From: Clarireedia homoeocarpa
Taxonomy: Eukaryota; Ascomycota; Leotiomycetes; Helotiales; Rutstroemiaceae
Direction of reading: 5' to 3'
NCBI GenBank assembly: GCA_001465935.1
Contig: LNKV01000038.1
Span: 194,176-258,175, forward strand
Length of the DNA stretch: 64,000 nucleotides
Part shown: one piece after another, positions 22,706 to 34,406 of the stretch
How the letters are laid out: each line of letters opens with the position of its first letter
Numbering within the stretch: the first letter of the stretch is position 1
Notes under the pieces: model-generated
Told to the model about the DNA's origin: nothing
What the model saw: the letters and a program-made list of their open reading frames with translations, nothing else
Database searches by the model: none
Made by a program: the position numbers and the translations under genes

Positions 22706-24324
22706 TCATGCAGTTTCCGCACATCTACCAACGATTTCTATCCGTGAACCAGTGTAAGACCGCCTGAACTTGGTTCTGTTCTTTTCTTCGTCTGTCGCCG
22801 AATCGAAACTTGGACTCCTTGATATCCTTGCTGCATGTCTTTTCGATATCAAGCTTGTTGGTGAGGATTGAGGACCTGCATAGGATGGCAAGATTTCTCC
22901 CACGGCTCTTTTCGCGATCGTCGCATCCAAACACTTCTCTTCTTGTCCTTCGTTTGCATCACATGGTCCGTCCAGATAAGCATCATATGCCCAAGCCGAC
23001 TCTAGTCCGGATAAGAATGGCTCGAGTCTATGGAGCTCGACCCATGATATTTTGTCTTCGAGCATGGCTATATACAGGTCTTCAATGTTTCCTTGCGTAT
23101 CAAGAACTGCACAGTAGTTTTTCAAGAACTCGACATCATATTCATTGTCGATCTAAAGATTCTAGGTTAGTAGGTTTGAGAGGCGAGAACACGACATAGA
23201 AGGGTCGAAACATCCACCAGCACCCAGGTCGTAACGCTAGAATTTTGGAACATATACTATGGGAAACTCACAAGCTGATCAGGTAACTGGCGTAGCATTG
23301 GTAATCCCCTCAACTTCTCTACATCACAAATTTTCGCTAGTAGCGGCCGCCATGCTCTGCCGCGTAAGACTGGTTCAAAAGCAATATTTATGGCATCCGT
23401 GAAAGATTGACCGCTTGTGCCAGGTACAACGATCTTCCGATGCAGTCCGCGAGAAAGGCATCTTTTATACGCTGCCGTGTCCCTTTCGAAGGGAAACGGT
23501 TGTGTTGAGGTTGGCATGAGCGATACATGGACAGTCCATGCATTGCCGCATACACTACTCAAGGGAGCTTTCTGTTGATGAGTAGCATAGTGCAAACTAT
23601 CTTTCATCGGTATCGAAGGGTCTGAAGATAAGTTCGTGTCTGATATCGGTGAACTTTCATGCGTGCTCCTAAGACTTCTGGCGGGTGGTGTAGATGCCTT
23701 CCTTCTTCGGCTTCGAGTAGGCGTAGTTGGAGATGATTGACTTTCAAAAGTATCGAGTCTCTCTTCTATCCGCATGGAGGCATCATCGAGATCGATCACG
23801 CGGCCGCGGATTCTGTGAATATCATCCACTAATCCGTCAATTCTGTCATCGTAATATGGGATTTGTTTGTCAAGACGGCCAACATTTTGCCAAATGCCAC
23901 TAATACCGCGATAGACACCCTTCATCTCCCCTTCACGCTCTGCATTACTCTTCTCTACCAATCCCTCCAGCCGACACAAGCGGTCGATCAAACCGCCCCG
24001 TCCAATACTCCTCTCTTTGTCCAATTCATCCTCGAGCATATTAATTCTCGTCTTTAGAGCTTCGATTTCTTGTTTATCGGAAGCGTTGCTCTCCGCCGTG
24101 TGGTATACAGCTTGATGGCCACAGTCACACGAACTACCCGGAATAGTTCGATTCAAAGAAAAGCCTGTGCATGCACAGCGCAATTGCTCTGTTGCTGGAG
24201 GAATCAAAATAAACCTACACCCACCCTTTGGCAAATGTGCTTCACTTGCTCGAGACTTTCTGCGACGTGGTGGCGGAGCCATGCTCAGCTCTAGATTTCC
24301 CTGACTTATATGCTCCAAGGACAT
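22706..24324 (-). CDS. Uncharacterised Cys/His-motif coiled-coil protein
   Basis: Function not recognised. Exons 24324-23272 and 23152-22706 (intron 119 nt) give 499 aa. Near the N-terminus, after a basic patch (PPPRRRKSRAS), cysteines and histidines are spaced C36, C50-x-C52, C66-x-C68-G-H70 and H75; the spacing suggests a small zinc-binding fold. A predicted coiled coil follows (about 82-130: KQEIEALKTRINMLEDELDK), then a Ser/Thr-rich linker (SPTTPTRSRRRKASTPPARS) and a conserved-looking globular part containing HRKIVVPGTSGQSFTDAINI and LRGLPMLRQLPDQL. The C-terminal tail is charged. It is divergent from the basic helical protein 1.7 kb away. A nuclear role is possible given the basic patches, but that is a guess. 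Confidence 0.7.
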
Positions 24325-26047
24325 TTTACGTCAGAGACCGGAGTAATTAGAATTTGGAGCCTTCATTCATCAAAGCCCTCTAGGTTCCGACCGAACGTTG
24401 ATGGCGGTTTTAGCAATCCTCAATACTCAAGCTTTGGCTCCTCGATGACTTCACAAAATACCATGAAGATGTAATAAATGCGAGTGGCTGTAAGCCTTCC
24501 TTGGTCAAAATACACTCCCACATACGGAATTTGGCCAAAATAAATCCAACACGATGTGCAAATCTCTCCGATTTATGTGCAATTAATTGCGGAAAGGCTA
24601 TCAGTGCTTGGGCTGGCAAAAACAAGAAGATGTGCAGGGGTCCAAAGATAAGCAACCAGGTCTGTCCAGTGCGGGTGAAACGATACAGACCTGCAGTTCC
24701 AGACTTGCAAAAGGACGGTTGGCTCAATGAATTCTTTGGGGGGCACCCTCAATTAGGACGACTGAATATGATAAGAGCCAGGTCTCTGCGCATTCCCTAC
24801 GCCCAGATCAGGAACCGGCCAACTTGCAGGTATTCATACTAATTATTCAGTGAGTATCCCTGCAGAAACGGCCAAGCGGTTCGTCCCGCGATATTAGACT
24901 GTTCACCTATTAGGCGTCTAGATTCATTCACGTTGTCCATAGATTGAATTGTGCCTTTTCACTCCTTGCACAGCAGCAGTATACATATGCGAGTCACGCA
25001 GCGTGTCTTATCTTGAATGTTACGCGAGAATGCAAAGATCCTGCTACCTATGTAATCTTGGCTTTTGATTACTTCGAGGGGGGCCTGCACCCACCCCGAA
25101 CCGATCCGGAGGGGGTCAACGCCGACTCAACTCATCCCGATCTTGCGGAATTTTAGTCACATTATGACAGATTTGAGAGCCGCTGCTGAAGGGAGTGCCA
25201 TATGAGATGAGCCTATCATGGCCAAAACTTCACGGAGTGGCAACCAAAAACTATTGCGCAAAGATATCACGAATTGTGTTACCAAGCCACAATCACGGAA
25301 TTGGTCCTGCAACAGAAGCGTGGGGGTTATATTATGCAACGACCTCCGATATTGATGACCATTCAGGTGGCGCCGAATAATCCCGTAATCTGCATTGTCC
25401 CATTCGCAGCAAAATCAAGTCATCGCCTCGGACTCGAAAGATCCGAGACAAGTTCTTTTGGCAACCAGCACAGCCAACAATTGACCTAAGACATATTAAA
25501 AGCGTGAAAGGTTGGCCAGATATTGCTCTTCGCGGCTGCGTCGACTACGATATGGTCCCGTACACCATACTCACTTTGACAGGGCATGACCGCCCCCCAT
25601 GCTCTAGTCTCGGTAACTCATCTCGCATCCCGTACAACAGCGATGCTCCTTTTAGAGCCGAAAGCTCTGTCGCGAACTCTTGTGTCCAATATAAGATGTA
25701 GATTCTTAGCATAGTCTTTTCGGTCCTCTTCCCACATATATCTACTAGGTCTTCCATCCAATACATCCGCGAAAGCTTTTGTGCACAGACGATTGATATA
25801 TTTGGCTGATGTGCTTTTGCCGAAATGCGCGTTCTCAACTTCTCATTGGTAGTGTGCATGCGGGGCAAGATCTATGGGCGTCAACAATGCAACAGGCGTA
25901 CCTGTCGTTCCTGATAAATTTCTCTTATCTCTCCTTTGGGGCAATATCGACTGTTCAAATATTCTCACCTCACACATTCGTTTGAGTTGCCGTGCCGCAA
26001 GCGTGTCCGTTCTTGAGATCTCACTTCCTGCCCTTGTTTGAAGTAAT
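24325..26047. other. Divergent intergenic region
   Basis: 1.7 kb between two divergently transcribed uncharacterised genes. Several open frames of 60-107 codons exist on both strands, but none begins or reads like a protein I recognise and none links by obvious splice sites. Confidence 0.5.
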
Positions 26048-27108
26048 ATGGGTGATCTCGATGGATTGGTCTCTCAACTGGTGGATATTTATACGCGCAG
26101 CATAAAGCTTCTCAGTGCGCATCGTAAGACGAACCGGAAGCATGAGAGAGTTTCCGATGAGAGGGACAATCAAGAGGCTCGCCTTCTCAAATCTCTGCGC
26201 CGCTCCAAGTCAGATGTATTGCAGGCATACAAACAAGATTTGGTCCAGGCTGGACCTAGATTTTCCCATGGCGATGGTGAGAATTTTCCTAAGGGCATGT
26301 TAGGGTCAATTAGTCTACGAGTTCTCACGACTTGGCAGCAAAAGCAAGGTCATCCTTGTCCAAAATTCTATCACGTTTAGATCGTGCTTTCATGAAGGCA
26401 TGGGAGTCTTTTTCACGAGGCGGTAGAGTCAGATCGTCGGACCGCGAGAGGCTCACGCAGCTCTCCAATGAGTCACGTATGCAAGCTCTCAGTACCTTCG
26501 ACGAACTCTCAAAAAGACTTTCACAGTCTACTTTATCCTCAGCAAATCGACAGGTAGTCGCAAGGCGTGGTGGAAAGAGTCGAAGTCACTCTACTTCAAG
26601 CACTACACTTACAGCATTGGGGCCAGCGACGAAGGAGGGTTGGATCAGATCGAAGCCGCACAAGACAGGCCACCGAAGTCCAAAACAACGACCTCAAAAG
26701 GAGATTGTAGAGCGCAGATCCAGAACAGAACAGCCTCTACCGCCCACGCCACCAGTAGCACAAATTCAGTGTGCAGAACCACCGGAAAGAAAGGATACAG
26801 CTACGCAGCTACGGATTGAGAACAGGAAGTCAGGCATGTCTTTCCTGTCTGCCAGCACAAAACTGTAAGTATCCCAAACGTCGTTCATCATTGGATGGCG
26901 CAGTGTCGCCATGTTCGGCGATCTTTTTAGTATATTAACAATTTTCTCCAGTGGTGAGATACCCCGGCGCCGTGTAGCACAACTCCTTGCCGCTGCAGGA
27001 CATAGCGATGTTGAATATCCCGAGCCAACCGTGCTCTACCCGCTGGCGCCATACCATCCTGAACCAAAGCCGCGATCCAGATTTGGGAAACTTTTCAAGA
27101 GTAGGTGA
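26048..27108 (+). CDS. Uncharacterised basic helical protein
   Basis: Function not recognised. Exons 26048-26276, 26339-26864 and 26952-27108 (introns 62 and 87 nt) give 303 aa. The N-terminal 120 residues are helical and charged (GDLDGLVSQLVDIYTRSIKL, then NQEARLLKSLRRSKSDVLQA and SLSKILSRLDRAFMKAWESF), a layout I associate with a family of unannotated filamentous-fungal proteins and with N-terminal helical segments of some NLR-like proteins. The middle is basic and Ser/Pro-rich with a PPTPP-type motif (EQPLPPTPPVAQ); the C-terminus ends in a basic cluster (RSRFGKLFKSR). No signal peptide or membrane segment. It is divergent from the Cys/His-motif gene and converges on the HET gene. Confidence 0.65.
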
Positions 27109-27740
27109 TGACACCTACTTTTGCGTTGGGCTCGCAGGAACACACAACAGACAGATGTGTTCGTGAGAAGTCGATAAATGACAGTCATGACTTTATGAAT
27201 TTCATTTGAGTTATCATGAAACTCTTTCCTTGCTATATAATACTTTGGCACCTTTACTGGCTGTCTATATTATTCCGTCGACATATTATTACCCTTGCTG
27301 TTAAAATAGCATCATTATATATTTCATAACATCAAGGCTCCTACTATCCAAAGGAAACAAAAAAACATGAACTTGACTTCGAGTAGCACCAGCCAGGCGC
27401 ACGCGGGAATTATTATGAATGCCTACTTGGAATTGCAGCCTAGTCAAAGTCCTGCTCACTATCATCTACGGGGTAGCATGGTGAAAAGGTGGCCGGTTAT
27501 TGACAGCTGCACCAGGTGTATCTGCCTGCTCCAAATACATCCAGGGCAGGGTCAAGCCAGAGGACCAGAATTACTGTCTTGTCTACCGCCGTGTTGTGTG
27601 GGCTAACATTAAGGAGAATGATCCCCTATACATCTGTTCCGCGACTCATCCAGTAATCCTACCCGGTGGAGAAAGCGTCTCGCCCATCGCCACCAGGAGG
27701 TAGCAGAATTCAGCAGTATCTGCATATCGGTCCTGCGCTT
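27109..27740. other. Convergent intergenic region
   Basis: Between the stops of the basic helical protein and the HET gene. AT-rich near 27180-27360; no gene supported. Confidence 0.55.
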
Positions 27741-29702
27741 TCACATGGTTTCGTGAAGAAGCTGAGCCACTTCCTCATTGCCTTCTTGCAAAGCTAAATC
27801 TAGGATTGATAACAAGTGCCCGTCTTTTGGATGAATGTCAGCGCCATGCGCAAGTAGCAGCTTTGTGATTGGCCCGTTCCTCTGCGATACAGCGAGGCGT
27901 AGTGGTGTATCACCTCTTCCGTTCAGTAGAGAAACATCAATTTGACTTGTGGCAAGTAATAGCTCAACAGCTGCTAAGTCCTCATTCCTTACTACTAGAT
28001 GCAGCACCGTGTCTCCTTTTTCGTCTTTTGAATTAACATCCACTTCTCCTGTATCGAGAAGTAGCTTAAGCTTTGCAACGGATGAAGGGCCATGCCATGC
28101 AGCGTGATGCAGCGCTGTTTTTCCTCTCGAGTCTTTCCGCTCAATATGCATTTCGCCTGTACTGAGAAGTAGCTTTACAATTGCCACGTTTTCCCGCTTT
28201 ATAGCACGGTGTAGCAAGTTGGTCGATATTCGAACTCTACCTGTGGCTAGGAGTTGTGCCACGATTTTCTCTTCGCCGAATAGTATTGCCTCAACCAGAG
28301 GAGTCCGTTTACTGTATGCAGGTTTTATGTTAACATCAATATCAGGCAACTTAAGTAGCATCTCCACCACCTGATGCAATCTATAACGTATCGCATAATG
28401 CAAAAGGCTCATATAACCATATGTCTCATTGACATCAAGTCCACTGGTGTCTAACAGTAGCTTAAGAAGAACAGTGTTTCCCGGTGCGGGCCGTACGGCG
28501 GCATTAAGTAGTGTTTGAGAATTGATTATGCCATTGGCACGAAGTAACGAACGTACCGCACGATGTCCGTAATAAACGCTCCACCAGAATGATATCCCGC
28601 TTCTTTCATGGACGAGAGGCAAATGACCCACATCTGCATCTAGAAAAATCTGCGAAAACTCTTCGTGGCCTTCTAGTACGTACATTGAGCCATTGTCAAC
28701 GCCCAGTATCATTTCAAGCTTGCCGCATTGGCCTGCAACTTCTTCGAGAGTTTGTGGCGCCCGAAGCTCATGTTGATTCTTTAATATTGTGTTTAGTAGA
28801 ATCGGGATGGAAAGCGTGTAATCGGGAACAATTCCGTCCTTTCCTCGTGTTGCAATACCAAGGAGTGCAAAAACGTGGTCCAGCTTCTGGACGCATTCGA
28901 GACTACTTGTCCCCATCATCAAATCCCACAAAGTTCGATCATGTTGCTCCCTTATTTGCTTGACTATTTCCAACGCAGGACTCTGTCGAATAAGTTGATA
29001 TTCAGTATTTTCTGCCACGCGAGAAGAAGGCTGTCGCTCGTGGAGCACAAATAGAAAATTCTTCAGCGAATCCAATGGTATTATCATGGCCCCACACATC
29101 ACCTCGACTTTCTGGCCCAGCATCATCTCTTGAACTATCCACAACCGTCTCCAATATCGTCTCGAGCAGATACCGCGGATGGCAATCCCACCCGGCTTTC
29201 TCCAGACACCAAGTACATTGTTCTTTGCTTGCCAATAGCATACAGGTTTGTTGACAAGCCGCATAGCTGTGTCGCTACCTCCATACTCCGGACCTAGCCA
29301 TATCATCACGACGTCGGCGGATCGATAGATATCGGGCATGAAAACGATTTGTTGTTCTTTGTCTTTGTGATCAAACTGATTGATGCACAAGGCATCAATC
29401 CACAGCCATCCACTGAACCGCGACCCGAGCTTTCGAGCCTGGTTGAGAAATCGCCATAGATTTTCATAGACTGTGTATGGTTCTCCATTTACGATAATCT
29501 TTCGGTGGCTTGATGGTGATCCCCATGCATATGATAATGCGATATAACTCGGTCGTCTAACTAGAGGGTACGGTACGAGTTCGCAACAAATTTCACCGGT
29601 CGGGCTGTCAGGTAGGATTCTTAAGAGTCGAATATGCCGTGACGGGAGATCATCGTATAGGGTATAGGCTTTCTCCTCTGTGCATTTCTTTGCGCCGTCC
29701 AT
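27741..29702 (-). CDS. HET-domain protein with ankyrin repeats
   Basis: Member of the fungal heterokaryon-incompatibility family, whose HET domain triggers cell death or growth arrest on non-self recognition in the characterised cases. Intronless, 653 aa. The HET domain (about residues 50-215) has all three blocks: YIALSYAWGSP, then LWIDALCINQFDHKDKEQQI followed by MPDIYRSADVVMIWLGPEYG, and RRYWRRLWIVQEMMLG. From about residue 375 to the end there are roughly eight ankyrin units, for example GKTALHHAAWHG, DTVLHLVVRNEDLAAVELLL and GDTPLRLAVSQRNGPITKLL. No NACHT or other effector module is present. It ends the accessory-looking block beside a GH93-like gene. Partner and ligand unknown; ankyrin repeats would be the candidate sensor. 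Confidence 0.92.
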   Translation of the reverse strand: MDGAKKCTEEKAYTLYDDLPSRHIRLLRILPDSPTGEICCELVPYPLVRRPSYIALSYAWGSPSSHRKIIVNGEPYTVYENLWRFLNQARKLGSRFSGWLWIDALCINQFDHKDKEQQIVFMPDIYRSADVVMIWLGPEYGGSDTAMRLVNKPVCYWQAKNNVLGVWRKPGGIAIRGICSRRYWRRLWIVQEMMLGQKVEVMCGAMIIPLDSLKNFLFVLHERQPSSRVAENTEYQLIRQSPALEIVKQIREQHDRTLWDLMMGTSSLECVQKLDHVFALLGIATRGKDGIVPDYTLSIPILLNTILKNQHELRAPQTLEEVAGQCGKLEMILGVDNGSMYVLEGHEEFSQIFLDADVGHLPLVHERSGISFWWSVYYGHRAVRSLLRANGIINSQTLLNAAVRPAPGNTVLLKLLLDTSGLDVNETYGYMSLLHYAIRYRLHQVVEMLLKLPDIDVNIKPAYSKRTPLVEAILFGEEKIVAQLLATGRVRISTNLLHRAIKRENVAIVKLLLSTGEMHIERKDSRGKTALHHAAWHGPSSVAKLKLLLDTGEVDVNSKDEKGDTVLHLVVRNEDLAAVELLLATSQIDVSLLNGRGDTPLRLAVSQRNGPITKLLLAHGADIHPKDGHLLSILDLALQEGNEEVAQLLHETM

Positions 29703-30478
29703 CCTTTCAATTCAGAATGAATGAATAATCTGCGGCTGTACATCTGAGAGAGCTTTATGAGTTTTAAAAATGGAAGTAGCCTTGCGTCGTCGAGGTTCTT
29801 TCAATCACGGGACGTAGGGAATTCATCGCCTGTGATGACAGGGATGCGAAATGCAGTGCGCGGGAAGGCGGTCCTCGCATCAACAAGTCCAATTTACTCG
29901 CGATTGTCACAAGACAATAGCCATGCACCCAGACCAACAATCAGATGTCGGTTGCAGCCAGCGTCTGATGTGGTTCGAGCGGTTAAAAGTCTCGAATACA
30001 AATCTTCGAGGCTTGTTGTGTTGTGTCTTACCTAAGCACCTCGTAGCTGCCGCCAAAGATGGGTTTCACAAACTCGTCTCGCGGTATAGCAAAATCCTTC
30101 AACCGTGCTCAGAAGTTGGTATTGCAGTAATTTCGACACTCATTACAATTACTGAAATCCATCATGTATTTTTGGGCACATGTTACTCATATTTGATCCA
30201 CAGCGGAGGATAACGCTCTCTTTCTTCCTCCACTCCTTTGGACTATTTTTAGTAGTGAGAGGCGGTTGTGAGATGTATTCCAAACATCATGGAGAGCGTC
30301 GAAGAGCCCTTTGTATATATAATGGAGAATGCACTCTATGCCATGTCGTTATGGCAGCAAGTTCAGGCAAGGTTTGCGACGGCTGGGCTCCCAATACGTC
30401 TACTATATCGTGAAGTGAACCAGAATTGTGCCAGTGCCAACAGGATACGCACACGTTTTCAACCTTCAGCTTTGCATT
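29703..30478. other. Divergent promoter, HET gene / GH93-like gene
   Basis: 776 bp between two divergent starts. Open frames here overlap the promoter zone and show no family resemblance. Confidence 0.5.
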
Positions 30479-31646
30479 ATGGCGGCAGCGTTGGCATTTG
30501 CCGCGATGTGAGTACTCTGCAAACATATCCAAACATTCGTTTTACCACCAAACCAGAATCTGACATGTCTACAGTTCTAGCCTTTTCCCATCCATGCCGT
30601 CGCTCTCTGGTGACCCTAGCATTTTCAACGTCACCCAAGGTACTTCTGGGTATCCACGCGCCAATTACCTCAGCAATGGCAATATCATGGGAGCATATAC
30701 TGCTTTTCCGCCTGGCACTGGCAATCAACTGCTCGTCGTAACTACATCAACCAACAACGGCGAGACGTGGGAACAAACCGGGTCGGCCGGCCAGAGGCCA
30801 GTAGCCGAGAGTACCTTAGACAACCCCTTTCCATTTCAGCGACCAGATGGCAAGGTTCTTTTGGCCTATCGAAACCATGATATTAATGCAAAAGGTGAAT
30901 TCACAACGTATCGCATCACCATCTCCATCTCGGAGAACCTAGGAGCGGATTGGGCGTTTTTTACCGATGCGGTAGTGGTTGAAGCTACACCGGCGCTGAA
31001 CGGTCTTTGGGAACCATTTCTAAGAACTGCGGATGATGGAACATTGCAGATGTACTATTCTCATGAGCTAAATGCGAATGATCAAGACAACTTCATGCGT
31101 ATTTCATCGAACGGGGGGAAAGATTGGGGCGATGCAATACCGGTTTCCGGCCAGGGCAAGCCCAGCTGCCGGGATGGGATGGTGGGCGTAGTGGAACCCA
31201 GCGATGGCAAACTCATTGCTGTGTTTGAGAGTCTTGACAAAGAACACGAGACTGGCTTCAAGATCTATAGCGTCTCTTCTTCGAACGGCGGCAAGAAATG
31301 GGAAAACCGTCAGCTAATCTATGATCCTGGAAATGATAAAAACGCCGGAGCTCCGCAGATCGTTCGGGTTGGTAACACGCTGGCGGTTAGCTTCATGACT
31401 GATGAAGATCGAGTGCCGTATGACCAGAGAACTGATGCCGACAAAGCCAGACCCTGGCCCACAGTAACGGCCGCGAAACTCATTGTAAGCAATGACGGTG
31501 GTGCAACATGGGGGTACAAGACGACTGTTTTTCCGCTGGAAGCATATTGGCCGGGCTTATTAAGTCTAAAAAACGAGAATGCTCTGCTATTATTATCAAG
31601 CAGTTCTGGTAAATTAGAAAGTCAGAAAGTGGTTTTTAGCAGCTAG
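30479..31646 (+). CDS. Secreted sialidase-fold glycosidase, GH93-like
   Basis: Predicted extracellular six-bladed beta-propeller hydrolase; the size and repeats fit fungal GH93 exo-arabinanases that trim arabinan of plant cell walls. Exons 30479-30507 and 30575-31646 (intron 67 nt with a CTGAC branch site) give 366 aa. Splicing joins a short hydrophobic start, MAAALAFAAISSLFPS, to the propeller. Asp-box-like motifs recur: STNNGETW, SSNGGKDWG, SSNGGKKWEN and SNDGGATWG. Also seen: ANYLSNGNIMGAY, WEPFLRTADDGTLQMYYSHE and GKPSCRDGMVGVVEPSDGKL. The signal peptide is short-cored; if the first exon is wrong, a start at the M in SMPSLSGDPS would leave no secretion signal. Family call is from remembered motifs; sialidase specificity is the alternative. 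Confidence 0.8.
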
Positions 31647-32477
31647 AGTTTGGATATGTAGAATTCAAGACTTTTGTAGTTGATATTTCTGTCCCAAGAC
31701 ATGTGAACCCAGAGACTGCCAATTTCTAGTAGCCTGATTAAGCACCACTGAACTGCCGTGAAGGAGTCCACGCTTTAAATTCAATAGGCATCTGACTAGT
31801 AGTCTAAATGCGTTTACTCGACACTTGTCGTTTCGTAGTCCCACTCACAACCACAACCACAACCACAACCACAACCACAACCACAACCACAACCACAACC
31901 ACAACCACAACCACAACTTCAACCATCACACTCTCCTCATACCTCAACCCAGTACACACAAATCATATCACGCTGACTTAGTTTAAGTATATTATCTCAT
32001 CTTATCATCTTGATATTCGTTTCATCTTCATCTTCCTACATCATCCCCACCCCACCCCACCCCGCCATCCATCCATTTGGAGGATATATATACACACACA
32101 AATCGCCAGTACAACATATCATGGCCAAATTGCCTAATGCATCTCTTCCCATTTACCATGTTCCATGTTCCATTTGCTATACGCAAGTATGTGATGCGAC
32201 CTAATTCCCCAAATGCCATGCCATAAAACTCCACGCTAAATTTTCAAATACCACTTGGTGTGCGAACCTCCCCCTCGCCGGGCCCTTCCCTCAAAAAAAT
32301 TCGGCCTAAATATCGTATCATTCCTCCTTTTCTTTCTTCTCTGAATCTCGTATTATAACGAGATTGATCTGTCGTTGTTTTGGTACAATATAGTCGTTCG
32401 CTTGGTGGTCATTACAATATAAATATATATACACTTTTTAAATACTGGATCGGTTCGACTTGTTTCCGTTCCGCTGC
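31647..32477. other. Convergent intergenic region with hexamer repeat
   Basis: Between two convergent stops. Holds the ACAACC tract and CT-rich low-complexity DNA around 32000-32360; no gene seen. Confidence 0.55.
31847..31917. repeat. (ACAACC)n hexanucleotide repeat
   Basis: About a dozen near-perfect head-to-tail ACAACC units in the convergent intergenic region. Confidence 0.92.
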
Positions 32478-34406
32478 TCAGTTGTTGGAAATCGTATTTC
32501 CTAGGTATCCCATATCGATGAAGAGTTCTTCCAAAGCACTCATTGTTTCCTGGCAGTTTCCCTCACTAAAGCCGGAATCGCGGGGATAAACATCGTTGCT
32601 TGATGTTCGGGACAAGGAATCCTTTACGATTGTTTGCTGGGATGAGTAGTCCTCATCGGGTAAGCTATAACCAGCGAATTTCTTTCTCTCAAATTCTGCA
32701 ACCATGGGGTTATATGTGAAGCCTTCGCCGGGCTCAATAAATTCGCTTTCGTCATATGAATCGTAGATGGAAGCTGTGTCGCTGAATCCAAATTGACTTT
32801 CTGTTGGGGAAGTGAGAGTCGTGGAAATACTGGAAACGGAGAAGTGAGACCGGGGAAGTGTTAAGGAGAGCGGAGAAAGTGGTGCTTCCAGTGAAAGTTG
32901 TGGAAGTGGCTTTGATGTATCGGAATTCAGTGTCAGTTCTCGATGAGCTGGTGGAGGAGCCCAGCCAGTGTAGTGATCGTTATCATCAAAAGATAATTCT
33001 CGTGATTGTGTGGCGAAACTATGATCATCCTCGTACTCTTCAGGAATCTCATCGTGAATGGCAAGCGACGAAATATGGGGGCTGAGAATCTCGTGTGAAG
33101 TGAGCTTCTGTAATGTATATGCATGGCTTCTAATAGGTGACGCCACTCGAGAGGTAGGTGCTGAGTAGGTTGATGGGGTGTACTTGACTGTTCTCGAAGC
33201 GGGTGGTGAACTTGGACGAGTTGCTTCATGACTGATATCTGGTTCAGATGATCGTCGTGTGATAGGTGCTTGAACGGGAGAACAGAGTCTTGATCGACGA
33301 CCAAATAGTTTCGATGCCCATCCAGGTTTGTCGCCTTTTGATGCTGTTGCAGCTTCCGGTACGTCTGATGGCTGCGAAGCCGAACGTGCGAAACTTGGCT
33401 TTGGTGGGGGAGCGCGTGGGGTTATGAATCGATCAGCAGGCCTCATTGTTTTCAGATCCTCATGTATGATTGAATCCACAGAACCACTGCGGAGGCGTGG
33501 TGCTGGAACCTCGACTGGCACCCACAGGATGTTAACCGGTTGGCCTGGCATATACGGACAAGCGGTAGTGAAGGGAACAGCAGCATCGTGAACTTCAGTG
33601 CCATCGTCAAGCTCGTACTAAACGCTTGTAAGCATTATTCGTTTCAATTATGACGTGAGATTTACATAGTAGTAATAAGTCGAAGCCATTTTCAAACCAC
33701 CGGTTCTAGGGAACTCATTTGGGCTTTCACCATCACAGATAATATCGTCGAAGGTGTAGCAACCACGCCACTGTTTGCGTGAACGTCTTGCGTCTCGTTC
33801 CATTGCGTATCGTTTATTGAAATTATCCCACGACCCAACGAGATGTACTGATTGTGTTCTAGGCGAAGCCTGACTATTGAAATGTTGATGATTAGTATGT
33901 TGATATCAATGGTAAGGGGGTGGACAGGTGCATTCTTATATCAAAATGCTATCCACCATGAATATGTTTGCTGGACCTTTAGAAAGTCCGGGCCAGATGT
34001 TCGGGCTAATCAGACAGCTCTGTTCTCTTGCAAGCATTGGTCATTGCGTCCGCACGTCCCAACAAAACCCATTGAGCCTGAGCAGATTCATCATGTAGTT
34101 CATCTTGTACTAAGTCTTCGATGACAAAGGTTCATCTAGACTCGCAAGAGGGTAGATAGAATGGAGAACGGACCGGTTACATCGCGTGCCAACCTGGGCA
34201 TCACAACAAACTTTCTTTTGATGTAATGGTTGGCCCAGAACGCAATCCTGCCACAGAACAAAGTTTTGCTCAATCCCATGGTGCTCCAAGGGACATCATG
34301 CGCCTGCAGCAGCACGTGACGCCAGCGGCCAGAGGTTGATTTTGAGTTTGGGGGAAACACAGAGAATTTCAACTCACAACATAAATGTAATCAAAGTAGT
34401 GTCCAT
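32478..34406 (-). CDS. AMPK1-type glycogen-binding (CBM48-like) domain protein
   Basis: An N-terminal E-set domain of the AMPK-beta carbohydrate-binding type followed by a long disordered tail. Proposed exons 34406-34378, 33873-33666 and 33617-32478, giving 458 aa. Exon 1 (MDTTLITFMF) and the 504-nt first intron are my reconstruction: donor GTGAGT, branch TACTAAT, acceptor CAATAG, phase correct, and it supplies the missing first beta strand before SVHLVGSWDNFNKRYAMERD. The domain continues through QWRGCYTFDDIICDGE, GGLKMASTYYYYYELDDGTE and CPYMPGQPVNILWVPVE. The tail (from about 120) is Ser/Pro/Thr-rich with GWASKLFGRRSR and ends EELFIDMGYLGN. Similar single-domain proteins occur widely in filamentous fungi but I know of no assigned function. 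Exons 2 and 3 are firm; exon 1 needs transcript support. Confidence 0.75.

Noticed and set aside
24410..24727. 105-codon minus-strand frame
   Set aside because: No recognisable family, unclear start context and no partner exons.
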